Assembly: GCF_022808645.1 (NCBI RefSeq) | Contig: NZ_JAKZKT010000012.1 | Location: 43,824-107,823 of the forward strand | Direction: 5' to 3' | Length of the DNA stretch: 64,000 nucleotides | Source: Bacillus litorisediminis | Lineage (GTDB): Bacteria; Bacillota; Bacilli; Bacillales; JC228 | Shown here: positions 16,956 through 25,430 of the stretch, one piece after another | How positions within the stretch are numbered: position 1 is the stretch's first letter | Layout of the letters: the number at the start of each line of letters is the position of its first letter | Notes under the pieces: model-generated | What the model was told of the DNA's origin: nothing | The model's input: only the letters and a program-made list of their open reading frames with translations | Databases searched by the model: none | Position numbers and translations under genes: made by a program

Positions 16956-17604
16956 TGCAAGAGAGCGCATTGCAAGACGGATTGCAAAGGAACTGAAGAG
17001 CGGAATGGTAGTTAATCTTGGAGTTGGAATTCCTACTTTGATTCCTGATTTTCTCGAGCCTGATCAGGGAGTGTATTTACAATCCGAAAACGGAATGCTT
17101 GGAATGGGACCGACACCGCCGGAAGATGAGATTGACATGGATTGTATTAGTGCGAGCAAGCAGCCCGTTACTCTTGATTTAGGGGCTTCGATTTTTTCCA
17201 GTGCGGATTCTTTTGTCATGATTCGCGGCGGGCATATTGATGTAGCTGTCCTTGGAGCCTTACAGGTAAGCGAAAAAGGAGAGATTGCAAACTGGGCGGT
17301 TCCGGGAGAAGATATCCTTGGTGTTGGCGGTGCAATGGATTTAGTGCCTGGTGCCAAAAAAATCATTGTTGCTATCACCCACAATACAAAAGACGGCTCT
17401 CCTAAACTAGTAAAAGAATTAACCTATCCCATTAGCGGGATTCGTTCAGCTGAATTAATTGTCACGGAAAAAGGCGTATTTTCCGTTCAAAATGGAATGC
17501 TTGTACTCGAAGAAATAGCAGAGGATACGACGTTAGATGAAATAACGGCTACAACTGAGGCCAGCTTTACCGTTGCGAATCATCTCAAACTGATGGAAGT
17601 ATAA
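16936..17604 (+). CDS. scoB: 3-oxoacid CoA-transferase subunit B
   Basis: The beta subunit of about 222 residues carries [10 protein letters not shown] near residue 26 and the catalytic glutamate in [11 protein letters not shown]. Later come [13 protein letters not shown] and G-V-G-G-A-M-D-L-V. All these match ScoB and AtoA-type subunits. The start is uncertain between ATG 16936 and TTG 16939, with AAGAAGG just upstream; either way it overlaps the end of scoA, so the two chains are translationally coupled. Confidence 0.9.
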   Translation: MLKRQNDARERIARRIAKELKSGMVVNLGVGIPTLIPDFLEPDQGVYLQSENGMLGMGPTPPEDEIDMDCISASKQPVTLDLGASIFSSADSFVMIRGGHIDVAVLGALQVSEKGEIANWAVPGEDILGVGGAMDLVPGAKKIIVAITHNTKDGSPKLVKELTYPISGIRSAELIVTEKGVFSVQNGMLVLEEIAEDTTLDEITATTEASFTVANHLKLMEV

Positions 17605-17633
17605 AGGATTTGAAGAAAGGGAGTAGAGAAACA

Positions 17634-18785
17634 ATGGATTTTCGATTTTCTGAAGAAATAGAATGGCTTCGAAAAACGGTTCGCGATTTTGTTCAAGAAG
17701 AAGTAGAAAAAGTCGCGATGGAAATAGAAGAAAACGATGAAATTCCAGAACGGATTGTTAATATGTCTAAAGATCTTGGCTTATTTGGCTTAGGGATTCC
17801 TGAGGAATACGGCGGACTCGGACTCGATATGGTCGGGAAATGTGCGATTTATGAAGAACTTGGGAAAACCCATAACGGCTTCACTACTTTAATAGGTGCA
17901 CATACCGGCATTGGAACAGTAGGGATTGTCGAGCTTGGAACGGAGGAACAAAAGCGAAAATATCTGCCGAAGATGGCAAGCGGAGAGTGGATTGGCGCAT
18001 TTGCATTGACAGAACCAAGCGCTGGTTCCAACGCTGCCAATCTTAAAACAAGGGCTGTCAAAAAAGGTGACCGATATATTATCAATGGTTCGAAGCACTA
18101 TATAACAAATGCTGTGGTTGGAAACGTTTTTACTGTGATGGCGGTTACGGATCCTGAAAAAGGCGCAAAAGGGATTACCTCTTTTATTGTCGAAAAGGAC
18201 TTTCCAGGCTTCAAGCTTGGTACAGTTGAAAGAAAAATGGGGCTGCGCGGGTCCCATTCGGCGGAATTGTTTTTTGAGGATTTAGAAGTGCCGGCAGAAA
18301 ATGTTCTTGGCGAGGAAGGTAAAGGATATGTGAATGCCCTTAAAATACTGGCGAATGGCCGGGCTGGCTTAGCAGCGAGAAACCTGGGTTCTTGCGAAAA
18401 GTTACTTGAAATGAGTCTCGACTTTGCCATGAAGCGTGAACAGTTTGGTAAACCAATTTTTGAACAGCAAGCTGTGCAGCATATGCTGGCCGATATGGCA
18501 GCAGAAATTGAAGTGCTTCGTTCCATCACCTATCGGGTTGCTTGGATGAGTGATCAAAAGATGAGAGTGGTTAAAGAAGCTGCCATTGCTAAGCTTTATG
18601 GATCTGAGGTGTATAACCGGATCGCTGACCTGGCCGTTCAAATTCACGGAGGAATCGGCTATATGAAGGACTATCCGATTGAACGCTTCTATCGGGATGC
18701 GCGAATCACCAAAATTTACGAAGGTACGAGCCAAATCCAAAAGAATATAATTGCCAGTGAATTAAAGCGGGATTATCAATCTTAA
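17634..18785 (+). CDS. Acyl-CoA dehydrogenase
   Basis: The 383-residue flavoprotein oxidises an acyl-CoA to the 2-enoyl-CoA and hands electrons to ETF. Visible features are [12 protein letters not shown] in the FAD-binding region near residue 123, V-Q-I-H-G-G-I-G-Y, and Y-E-G-T-S-Q-I-Q near residue 366, holding the catalytic-base glutamate of the short/medium-chain and glutaryl-like clans. The ATG at 17634 with AAAGGGAG upstream is a better start than the TTG at 17610. It sits between the CoA-transferase and thiolase genes, which argues for a short degradative acyl-CoA pathway in this operon. Confidence 0.92.
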   Translation: MDFRFSEEIEWLRKTVRDFVQEEVEKVAMEIEENDEIPERIVNMSKDLGLFGLGIPEEYGGLGLDMVGKCAIYEELGKTHNGFTTLIGAHTGIGTVGIVELGTEEQKRKYLPKMASGEWIGAFALTEPSAGSNAANLKTRAVKKGDRYIINGSKHYITNAVVGNVFTVMAVTDPEKGAKGITSFIVEKDFPGFKLGTVERKMGLRGSHSAELFFEDLEVPAENVLGEEGKGYVNALKILANGRAGLAARNLGSCEKLLEMSLDFAMKREQFGKPIFEQQAVQHMLADMAAEIEVLRSITYRVAWMSDQKMRVVKEAAIAKLYGSEVYNRIADLAVQIHGGIGYMKDYPIERFYRDARITKIYEGTSQIQKNIIASELKRDYQS

Positions 18786-18803
18786 TAAAGTGAGGTGACC
18801 AAG

Positions 18804-19997
18804 GTGAGAAATGTAGTGATTGTGGATGGAGTACGGACCGCGATCGGGAAAATGGGAGGTACATTAAAAGATGTAGAGGTCGATATTCTCTCAGAAGCCG
18901 TTATGAGAGAAGTACTCAAGCGGACAGGAATCGATGGTAAAGAAATAGATCAGGTCGTTTGGGGGCATGCCAAGCAAAGCTCCGATCATCCAAACCTGGC
19001 CCGGCTTGCTGCCTTAAGAGCAGGATTGCCAGTTGAAATTCCGGGTTATACCGTTCATCGCCAATGTGCTTCTGGTCTTCAGGCTATCTTAAATGCAGCA
19101 CAAGAAATCATGTGCGGATTGAGTGATATTGTGCTTGCAGGCGGGGCCGAGAGTATGAGTACAGCTCCATATTACCTGCGGAAAGCTAGATACGGATTTG
19201 GAGCTGGCAATGGTGAAATTTTGGATCCGAACACAGAAAGTCAACCGCGGGCACAGCCGATTGAGGTTTACGGAAATTTAACAATGGGATTAACAGCTGA
19301 GAATTTAGCTGAAAAGTATCAAATTAGCCGTACCGATCAAGACGAATTTGCGCAATTAAGCCAAGAACGTGCCGCAAGAGCCATATCTAATGGCACTTTT
19401 AAGCAGGAAATTGTCCCTTTGGAATTGAAAAGAAAAAAGGAAACAATCGTTTTTGATCAGGATGAACATCCAAGGCTAAGTTCCATAGAAAAACTTGGTC
19501 AATTAAAGCCTGTATTTAAAGAAGGCGGTTCAGTAACTGCCGGGAATTCGAGCGGGCGGAACGATGGAGCTGCTGCGGTGCTTGTGATGGCAGAGGAAGT
19601 AGCACAAAAAAGAGGGTTGAAACCGCGTCTTCGCTTGGTTGCACAAGGATCTGCCGGGGTTTCGCCAGAAATAATGGGGATTGGCCCCGTCCCCGCGACA
19701 CTGAAGGCATTAAAACAAGCTGGACTTTCGATGGAAGATATTGAACTAGTCGAGCTGAATGAAGCTTTTTCTGCCCAGACACTTGCTGTCATGAAGGAAT
19801 TAAATTTAGATGTTGAACGCGTCAATGTAAACGGAGGTGCAATTGCACTCGGACACCCAATCGGCGGGACTGGGGCGATTTTAATGACCAAGATCATGCA
19901 CGAAATGGAACGGAGCGGAAAGCGATACGGCTTGGTCACTCTCTGCATTGGCGGGGGGCAAGGACTCTCTGCAATCGTTGAAAACTTGAGAGTTTAA
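18804..19997 (+). CDS. Thiolase (acetyl-CoA C-acyltransferase)
   Basis: This is a type II thiolase of about 397 residues. The nucleophilic Cys88 is in H-R-Q-C-A-S-G-L-Q-A, the catalytic histidine in G-G-A-I-A-L-G-H-P-I-G-G-T-G, and the second cysteine in T-L-C-I-G-G-G-Q-G near the C-terminus. The GTG at 18804, which gives V-R-N-V-V-I-V-D-G, lies 5 bases after GAGGTGA and is preferred to the GTG at 18795, which is inside that site. It cleaves a 3-oxoacyl-CoA to acetyl-CoA and is the terminal step of the CoA pathway laid out by its neighbours. A second thiolase lies at 39556. Confidence 0.92.
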   Translation: MRNVVIVDGVRTAIGKMGGTLKDVEVDILSEAVMREVLKRTGIDGKEIDQVVWGHAKQSSDHPNLARLAALRAGLPVEIPGYTVHRQCASGLQAILNAAQEIMCGLSDIVLAGGAESMSTAPYYLRKARYGFGAGNGEILDPNTESQPRAQPIEVYGNLTMGLTAENLAEKYQISRTDQDEFAQLSQERAARAISNGTFKQEIVPLELKRKKETIVFDQDEHPRLSSIEKLGQLKPVFKEGGSVTAGNSSGRNDGAAAVLVMAEEVAQKRGLKPRLRLVAQGSAGVSPEIMGIGPVPATLKALKQAGLSMEDIELVELNEAFSAQTLAVMKELNLDVERVNVNGGAIALGHPIGGTGAILMTKIMHEMERSGKRYGLVTLCIGGGQGLSAIVENLRV

Positions 19998-20014
19998 GAG
20001 AAAGGAGTCTCTAC

Positions 20015-20998
20015 ATGAAGAAGCCAAAAGTTCTGCAGATCCTCTCCATGTACCACCAGGCTGGCGAAAAAATACTCTCTGAAGGAGCCGACGTTGTCCG
20101 CACAGATGAATTAGATGTACAAATTCTAAAAGACCTGGTAAGTGATGCCGATGGAATTGTCTTACGTGCTCCTGCAAGGGTAACGAGAGAAATAATTGAT
20201 GCTGCCCCAAACTTAAAAGTCATATCAGGGGCAGGGGTCGGATTAGATAATATTGATGTAAAATATGCCACGGAAAAAGGAATTATGGTGCTGCATGCTC
20301 CTGCTGTAAACGATGTTTCTACAGCGGAGCATGCCATCCTTTTAATAATGGCACTTAGTAAATCTCTTATCCCGTTCCATTCTGAAATGAGCCAGGGAAA
20401 CTATGGGATCAGGATGTTATGTCCTTCCTATGAGTTAAAAGGAAAACGGGCAGGGATTGTAGGATTTGGCAGTATAGCAAAGGAAGTAGCGAAACGATTA
20501 AAACTTGGGTTTGAAATGGACGTCATAGTATGGGTAAGGAGATACAATGAAACCAAACATCAACTTGCAAATGAATTGGGGCTAACCGTTACCACAAATT
20601 TAGATGAACTATTTCAGACATCTGATTTCATCAGCCTGCACATTCCACTTACCCCTGAAACAAAAGGAATCATTGATAACCATCATTTTCAAATGATGAA
20701 ACCAACTGCCTACCTGATTAATACGGCAAGAGGCGCCATTATTAACCATGATGATTTATATGAAGTCCTGAAGAATAATAAGATTGCCGGCGCAGCTTTA
20801 GATGTCTTCGACCCAGAACCTCCACCGAAAAATTGGCCGCTGCTTTCACTGCCAAATGTCATTGTTACCCCCCATGTTGGAGGTACAACGGTTGAAAGCA
20901 ATTATAAGATGGCCACAACCGTGGCAAAGAATGTCTTAAAAGCCTTGGCTGGTGAAAAACCCGATTTTATCGGGAATCCAGAAGTATTAGACCAATGA
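20015..20998 (+). CDS. D-isomer-specific 2-hydroxyacid dehydrogenase
   Basis: The 327-residue protein has the PGDH/SerA-like two-domain fold. I-S-G-A-G-V-G-L-D-N-I-D is the substrate-domain motif, G-I-V-G-F-G-S-I-A binds NAD, I-N-T-A-R-G-A-I-I carries the catalytic arginine near residue 238, and T-P-H-V-G-G-T-T holds the catalytic histidine. It interconverts a 2-oxoacid and a D-2-hydroxyacid. Its stop codon overlaps the upstream edge of the next gene, whose ribosome binding site lies over it. Position between thiolase and D-malate/tartrate dehydrogenase suggests handling of a hydroxyacid product of the island. Confidence 0.9.
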   Translation: MKKPKVLQILSMYHQAGEKILSEGADVVRTDELDVQILKDLVSDADGIVLRAPARVTREIIDAAPNLKVISGAGVGLDNIDVKYATEKGIMVLHAPAVNDVSTAEHAILLIMALSKSLIPFHSEMSQGNYGIRMLCPSYELKGKRAGIVGFGSIAKEVAKRLKLGFEMDVIVWVRRYNETKHQLANELGLTVTTNLDELFQTSDFISLHIPLTPETKGIIDNHHFQMMKPTAYLINTARGAIINHDDLYEVLKNNKIAGAALDVFDPEPPPKNWPLLSLPNVIVTPHVGGTTVESNYKMATTVAKNVLKALAGEKPDFIGNPEVLDQ

Positions 20999-21012
20999 GG
21001 AGAGCTAAAACC

Positions 21013-22089
21013 ATGAGAAACTATTCGATTGCATTAATTCCGGGAGATGGAATTGGTGTAGATGTTATTCGCGAAGGAAAAAAAGTAATCGATACGATTT
21101 GTGAATTGGACGGAGGCATCTCGATCCAATACCAAAAGTTTAACTGGAGCTGTGAATACTACTTAAAACATGGCACGATGATGCCGGAGGATGGTCTCGA
21201 GATTTTAAAAAATTTCGATTCGATTTACTTAGGAGCTGTTGGATATCCAGGGGTGCCTGATCATATATCTCTGTGGGGCTTACTGCTTCCAATAAGACGC
21301 CAGTTTCAGCAATATATTAATATTCGACCAGTGAAACTGCTTCGCGGTATCCAATCCCCGCTTTCCAACAGAGGACCAGAGGATTTAGATTTTGTTGTGA
21401 TTCGGGAAAACAATGAAGGTGAATACTCTAGTATGGGCGGGCGGATGTATGAAGGAACGAATATGGACATGGCGATTCAAAACAGTGTCTTTACGAAATA
21501 CGGAGTGGAAAGAGTGCTCCGTTATGCCTTTGAACTAGCCAATCGTCAAGGAAAGCGAAAACGCCTGACAGCGGCCACGAAGTCTAACGGAATCAACCAT
21601 ACGATGCCATTCTGGGACGAATATGTTCGAAAAATAAACAGGGAGTATCCCGATGTAACGACAGATATTGTTCATATTGATGCGTTAAGTGCCTTTTTTG
21701 TCTCGAAACCTGATACGTTTGACGTGGTTGTAGCTTCTAATCTGTTTGGTGATATTCTGACAGACCTTGGGGCTGCAATTGTTGGCGGTATGGGGATAGC
21801 GCCGTCTGCCAACATCAACCCAGAGAAGAAATTCCCATCGATGTTCGAGCCTGTTCATGGTTCAGCGCCTGATATTGCCGGCAAAGGAATTGCCAATCCA
21901 ACAGCTGCAATCTGGTGCGCGAGCATGATGTTGGAACACCTTGGCGAAAATAAACTGGCGGCTGCCATTATGGCAGCTTTAGAGGATGTGTTAGCTGAGG
22001 GCGTGGCTGTTACTCCAGATTTAGGCGGCAAGGCAACAACTGAAGAGTTTGGCGATGAGGTTTGTAAGAAATTGAAAGAAAGATTTTGA
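21013..22089 (+). CDS. Tartrate / D-malate dehydrogenase (decarboxylating)
   Basis: The 358-residue protein belongs to the isopropylmalate/isocitrate/tartrate dehydrogenase family. Motifs are L-I-P-G-D-G-I-G-V-D-V at the start, V-I-R-E-N-N-E-G-E-Y-S in the middle, and N-L-F-G-D-I-L-T-D-L-G and F-E-P-V-H-G-S-A-P-D-I-A-G near the C-terminus. The V-I-R-E-N-N-E-G-E-Y form and the N-terminus fit tartrate dehydrogenase and D-malate dehydrogenase (TDH/DmlA) more than LeuB. The ATG at 21013 follows GAGGAG by 10 bases; an ATG at 20995 overlaps that site. D-malate oxidation gives pyruvate and CO2, a useful exit for carnitine-type substrates. Confidence 0.88.
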   Translation: MRNYSIALIPGDGIGVDVIREGKKVIDTICELDGGISIQYQKFNWSCEYYLKHGTMMPEDGLEILKNFDSIYLGAVGYPGVPDHISLWGLLLPIRRQFQQYINIRPVKLLRGIQSPLSNRGPEDLDFVVIRENNEGEYSSMGGRMYEGTNMDMAIQNSVFTKYGVERVLRYAFELANRQGKRKRLTAATKSNGINHTMPFWDEYVRKINREYPDVTTDIVHIDALSAFFVSKPDTFDVVVASNLFGDILTDLGAAIVGGMGIAPSANINPEKKFPSMFEPVHGSAPDIAGKGIANPTAAIWCASMMLEHLGENKLAAAIMAALEDVLAEGVAVTPDLGGKATTEEFGDEVCKKLKERF

Positions 22090-22106
22090 ATAGATTAGTA
22101 AAATTG

Positions 22107-22134
22107 AAGCAACGCATTTTGGTGTGTTGCTTTT
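22107..22134 (+). terminator. Terminator of the catabolic operon
   Basis: A 10-base stem AAGCAACGCA / TGTGTTGCTT with a 6-base loop, one G-U pair and a short T tail, ends the 16254-22089 gene run. Confidence 0.82.
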
Positions 22135-22185
22135 ATGTTTTATATTTGTTGAAATTAAATCTGCGGTGTTGGAATATTATGCTAG

Positions 22186-22275
22186 TCAGGAGTGGAACTC
22201 GTTACCGATATCCAGCACGGTCACTTTTTCGTTTTTAAAGATCCTGATGGAAATATGCTTATGGTATGTGAATAA
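22186..22275 (+). pseudogene. C-terminal remnant of a VOC/glyoxalase-fold gene
   Basis: After a TAG, 29 codons in one frame read like the end of a glyoxalase-type protein: S-G-V-E-L-V-T-D, then H-G-H-F-F-V-F-K-D-P-D-G-N-M-L-M-V-C-E and stop. The F-K-D-P-D-G-N-x-L pattern and the ending are the usual last strand of VOC proteins. No start or upstream half is present, so this is a relic of a lost gene in a gap of about 400 bases that otherwise holds only a terminator and an inverted repeat. Confidence 0.6.
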
Positions 22276-22287
22276 ATAAGGAAATCT

Positions 22288-22331
22288 CCTGCTACCATTT
22301 ATATTTTTGTTTAATATTAAATGGTAGCAGG
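22288..22331. repeat. Perfect 13-base inverted repeat
   Basis: CCTGCTACCATTT and AAATGGTAGCAGG flank an 18-base AT-rich loop. No T run follows on either strand. It could be the leader structure of the helicase gene about 150 bases downstream or a remnant of a mobile element end; nothing else supports either. Confidence 0.55.
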
Positions 22332-22486
22332 CAGCGCTTGTGTATCATCCCCATCATCTTTTCAAAACAAATTACACTTACATGTATTAAACTTAATATC
22401 TAGACAATCTAATACATGTTTTCCCCAGAATGTAAAATCCTACACTTATACAATTGTTCGGAGGTCCATATTTGAAAGGAGTTTAT

Positions 22487-24991
22487 ATGGAACAATTAGA
22501 AGCTCTATATCAGCGTGCGATTGAAAATACAAAGAAACTAGTAGATGCGGATATCGAACGCTATTTAGGAAGTCAGGAGGTTATGCCTTCTTTCGAACAA
22601 TATATACGCGAGAGAAGTCCCTATATTACTCAGTTTTGGCTGAATGTGTGGCTCAATTTAACCAATAGTCATTTGTCCAAAGCAGAAAAAAAGTTTTATT
22701 TGAGTGAAGCCGGTTTCGAGGTTGATGGCATGGCCAAAAAGCTGATTAACGATTTGTTCCGAACTGAAATGAGAAGCTACCAAAGCTTTGACGTACTCGA
22801 ATGGCTGGAAGCAGCCTATGCTCACAAAAAAGAGCTTTGGAAAGATCGATACGAAAAGACAAGAGCCGCTTACCTGATTGAAGAAGAAGAACGCAGGCGC
22901 AGGGACAGAATGAAAAAAATGAGAGGGAAATTAGAGAGGGAGATTCACAAGCTTTTACAACTAAACGAAGAAAAATTATACATATGGGTTCGTTATCATA
23001 TTGCTGTTCAAATTGAGAAGGATGTAAACGGAACAGGCTATGTACCTTCATCAAAGTTCATTAATATAGAAACCTTCTTAGAAGAATTGTCTGAACCCCC
23101 TTATCAGACCTTTCATTGGAGTCAGAATGATTATTTCGAGAAATATGAACGGATTATATATGAACAGCTTTTCGATTTTGCGCCAAAATTGATTAAGAAT
23201 GCACTTTCTCCTCAAATATTTAACCAGTTTCTTGAAATCTTCAATCAGACTTTAACTGAAAATCTTTTAAAAGAAATGCTCGAAGAAATCTTGTTTGATT
23301 TAGCCATTGATTTTTTTGAATATCTTTTAGAAGAATATTATTCCGATTTGGTTAAATTAGCAGAAATACCTTTCGATGAAACGATCCATTTAGCTAGATA
23401 TGAACAAGATGTAGCAAGCCGCGAACGAAAAATTGAGGAAGAAAGAGCTGAAATTAGGCGGAAACAGGAAGAAGAAGCGCGCATGATTGAGGATATTTTC
23501 GGCAGGGAGTATCATACATCCACGATCCGAAATATCCAGTATGTTCTTCATATTGGCGAAACGAACACGGGTAAGACATTTCATGCGTTAGAGAAAATGA
23601 AAGCAGCTGAAAGCGGACTTTATCTTGCTCCGCTCCGCCTGTTAGCATTAGAGGTTTACGATAAATTGAATTCTGAGGCTACCCCCTGTTCTTTAAAAAC
23701 GGGGGAAGAGGAAAAAATCATAACCGGAGCTAATCATATTTCTTGTACGGTAGAAATGTTTCATGAGAAGGATTATTACGATGTTGTCGTTATTGATGAA
23801 GCGCAAATGATCGCAGATAAGGACCGTGGTTTCTCCTGGTACAAGGCGATTACAAAAGCCAATGCAAGGGAAGTCCATATTATCGGGAGCCGAAATGTAA
23901 AGGAGCTGCTTTTGTCATTATTAGAAGATGCACCTGTAGAAATCAATGAATACTCCAGGGATATTCCGCTTGAAATCGAATCTAACACGTTTACCCTTAA
24001 ACATTCAAAGAAAGGAGACGCACTTGTTTGCTTCTCCAGAAGACGAGTTTTGGAAACTGCCGCGATTCTTCAGTCATATGGACATTCGGCCAGTATGATT
24101 TATGGAAGTATGCCGCCAGAAACGCGCAAGAAACAAATTGAACGATTTATAAATGGTGATACTCGGGTGATTGTGGCGACGGATGCGATTGGAATGGGTT
24201 TAAACCTTCCGATTCGGCGGATTGTGTTTTTGGAAAATGAAAAGTTTGACGGGACAAGGAGAAGGCGGTTAACTTCCCAAGAAGTGAAACAAATCGCTGG
24301 CCGTGCGGGCAGAAAAGGAATTTATAACATTGGGAAAGTGGCATTTACAAGCGATATTAAACACATGTCTAAATTGCTGCAGCAGCCTGATGAACCACTT
24401 GAAGTGTTTACAATTGCACCGACTAATTCTGTATTTGAACGTTTTCAAAAATACTCCCGTGATCTTGACAAGTTTTTTGAACTGTGGGATAAATTTGAGG
24501 GACCTAAAGGTACCAAAAAAGCTTCCCTTGCCGAAGAAAGGGAGCTTTATGAAATGATTCGCGGTACCATGATCGAAGCCCGTTTTTCGCTAATGGACCT
24601 TTACGGATTTCTCCATCTTCCATTTTCAAGCAAGGAACCAGAACTAAAAGAACAGTGGAAAGAGAAGATTAAAGCGATTGTTGAAAAACGTGAATTACCA
24701 GAACCGAACATTTCAAAAGACAGTTTAGAGGAACTAGAACTTTCCTATAAATCAATCGGTCTCCACCTTTTATTTCTATATAAGCTGGATAAGAAAACTG
24801 AAGCTTTGTATTGGGAAAGGGTACGTGAGGAAATCAGTGATGCGATTCACGAAGTACTTAAATCTGATATGAAACATTTACAGAAAAAATGTAAGAAATG
24901 CGGAAAAATCTTACCGAAATCTTTTCGTTACCAAATCTGCAATGAATGTCACCAGGAGCGATATTACAATAAAAGATATTACATCCGGTAG
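22487..24991 (+). CDS. Suv3-like DExH-box RNA helicase with C-terminal zinc ribbon
   Basis: The protein of 834 residues has a helical N-terminal half of unknown function with a strong coiled coil near residues 305-345. It is followed by a Ski2/Suv3-type helicase core: Walker A I-G-E-T-N-T-G-K-T near residue 357, L-Y-L-A-P-L-R-L-L-A-L-E, motif II D-E-A-Q near residue 436, A-T-D-A-I-G-M-G-L-N-L, and Q-I-A-G-R-A-G-R near residue 600. It ends with two CxxC pairs (C-K-K-C near residue 801 and C-N-E-C about 18 residues later), a zinc ribbon. The G-E-T-N-T-G-K-T and M-G-L-N-L forms are those of mitochondrial Suv3, the RNA degradosome helicase. Start is ATG 22487 or TTG 22472, each with a good ribosome binding site. 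It stands alone. Confidence 0.85.
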   Translation: MEQLEALYQRAIENTKKLVDADIERYLGSQEVMPSFEQYIRERSPYITQFWLNVWLNLTNSHLSKAEKKFYLSEAGFEVDGMAKKLINDLFRTEMRSYQSFDVLEWLEAAYAHKKELWKDRYEKTRAAYLIEEEERRRRDRMKKMRGKLEREIHKLLQLNEEKLYIWVRYHIAVQIEKDVNGTGYVPSSKFINIETFLEELSEPPYQTFHWSQNDYFEKYERIIYEQLFDFAPKLIKNALSPQIFNQFLEIFNQTLTENLLKEMLEEILFDLAIDFFEYLLEEYYSDLVKLAEIPFDETIHLARYEQDVASRERKIEEERAEIRRKQEEEARMIEDIFGREYHTSTIRNIQYVLHIGETNTGKTFHALEKMKAAESGLYLAPLRLLALEVYDKLNSEATPCSLKTGEEEKIITGANHISCTVEMFHEKDYYDVVVIDEAQMIADKDRGFSWYKAITKANAREVHIIGSRNVKELLLSLLEDAPVEINEYSRDIPLEIESNTFTLKHSKKGDALVCFSRRRVLETAAILQSYGHSASMIYGSMPPETRKKQIERFINGDTRVIVATDAIGMGLNLPIRRIVFLENEKFDGTRRRRLTSQEVKQIAGRAGRKGIYNIGKVAFTSDIKHMSKLLQQPDEPLEVFTIAPTNSVFERFQKYSRDLDKFFELWDKFEGPKGTKKASLAEERELYEMIRGTMIEARFSLMDLYGFLHLPFSSKEPELKEQWKEKIKAIVEKRELPEPNISKDSLEELELSYKSIGLHLLFLYKLDKKTEALYWERVREEISDAIHEVLKSDMKHLQKKCKKCGKILPKSFRYQICNECHQERYYNKRYYIR

Positions 24992-25003
24992 GGAACTTCA
25001 ATA

Positions 25004-25038
25004 AAAACAGTGGAGAACATTTGTTTTCCACTGTTTTT
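25004..25038 (+). terminator. Terminator of the helicase gene
   Basis: AAAACAGTGGA pairs with TCCACTGTTTT and is followed by further T residues, just after the helicase stop. Confidence 0.88.
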
Positions 25039-25082
25039 AAATTGCATCATAACCCCTATATCTGATAAATATGAAAAATATT

Positions 25083-25097
25083 AATTTTCAAAATATA
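25083..25097. promoter_or_regulatory. Possible CodY box upstream of the liv operon
   Basis: AATTTTCAAAATATA matches the CodY consensus at roughly 12 of 15 positions and ends three bases before a TTGACA that could be a -35 element (25100-25105). It lies about 330 bases upstream of livH, in a 439-base gene-free gap. A branched-chain amino acid transporter is a typical CodY target, but the match is imperfect. Confidence 0.35.
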
Positions 25098-25230
25098 GAT
25101 TGACAGAGTGGGTGGGCCTAGGGTATCTTTTGTATAAAATAGTATGATGAAAAAATATCCAAACACATTAACATCGTCATAGTTTTTTTTCTGCAGATAG
25201 TTTCCAATTAGTTATTTTTTTAAAAATAAA

Positions 25231-25244
25231 TGAAAGCGCTTTAC
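25231..25244. promoter_or_regulatory. Possible CcpA (cre) site
   Basis: TGAAAGCGCTTTAC resembles the cre consensus TGAAAGCGCTTTCA except for the last two bases. It lies 187 bases upstream of livH. The rest of the gap between helicase and livH is AT-rich without a recognisable gene or RNA. Confidence 0.45.
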
Positions 25245-25430
25245 CTTGTTATTTAGCTATTTCAGTTGGGATAAATGGATTTCATTAGGAGTAGAGAAGG
25301 ATCAAATCTTCTGAATTCCAGCAAATTACAATGATAGGAAATTTATACATGGGATTTCTATAAAACAATTTATTAGTTATTCGTTTATTTTACGTTATAT
25401 TAGAATTTACATAAACAAAGAGGTGGAAAT

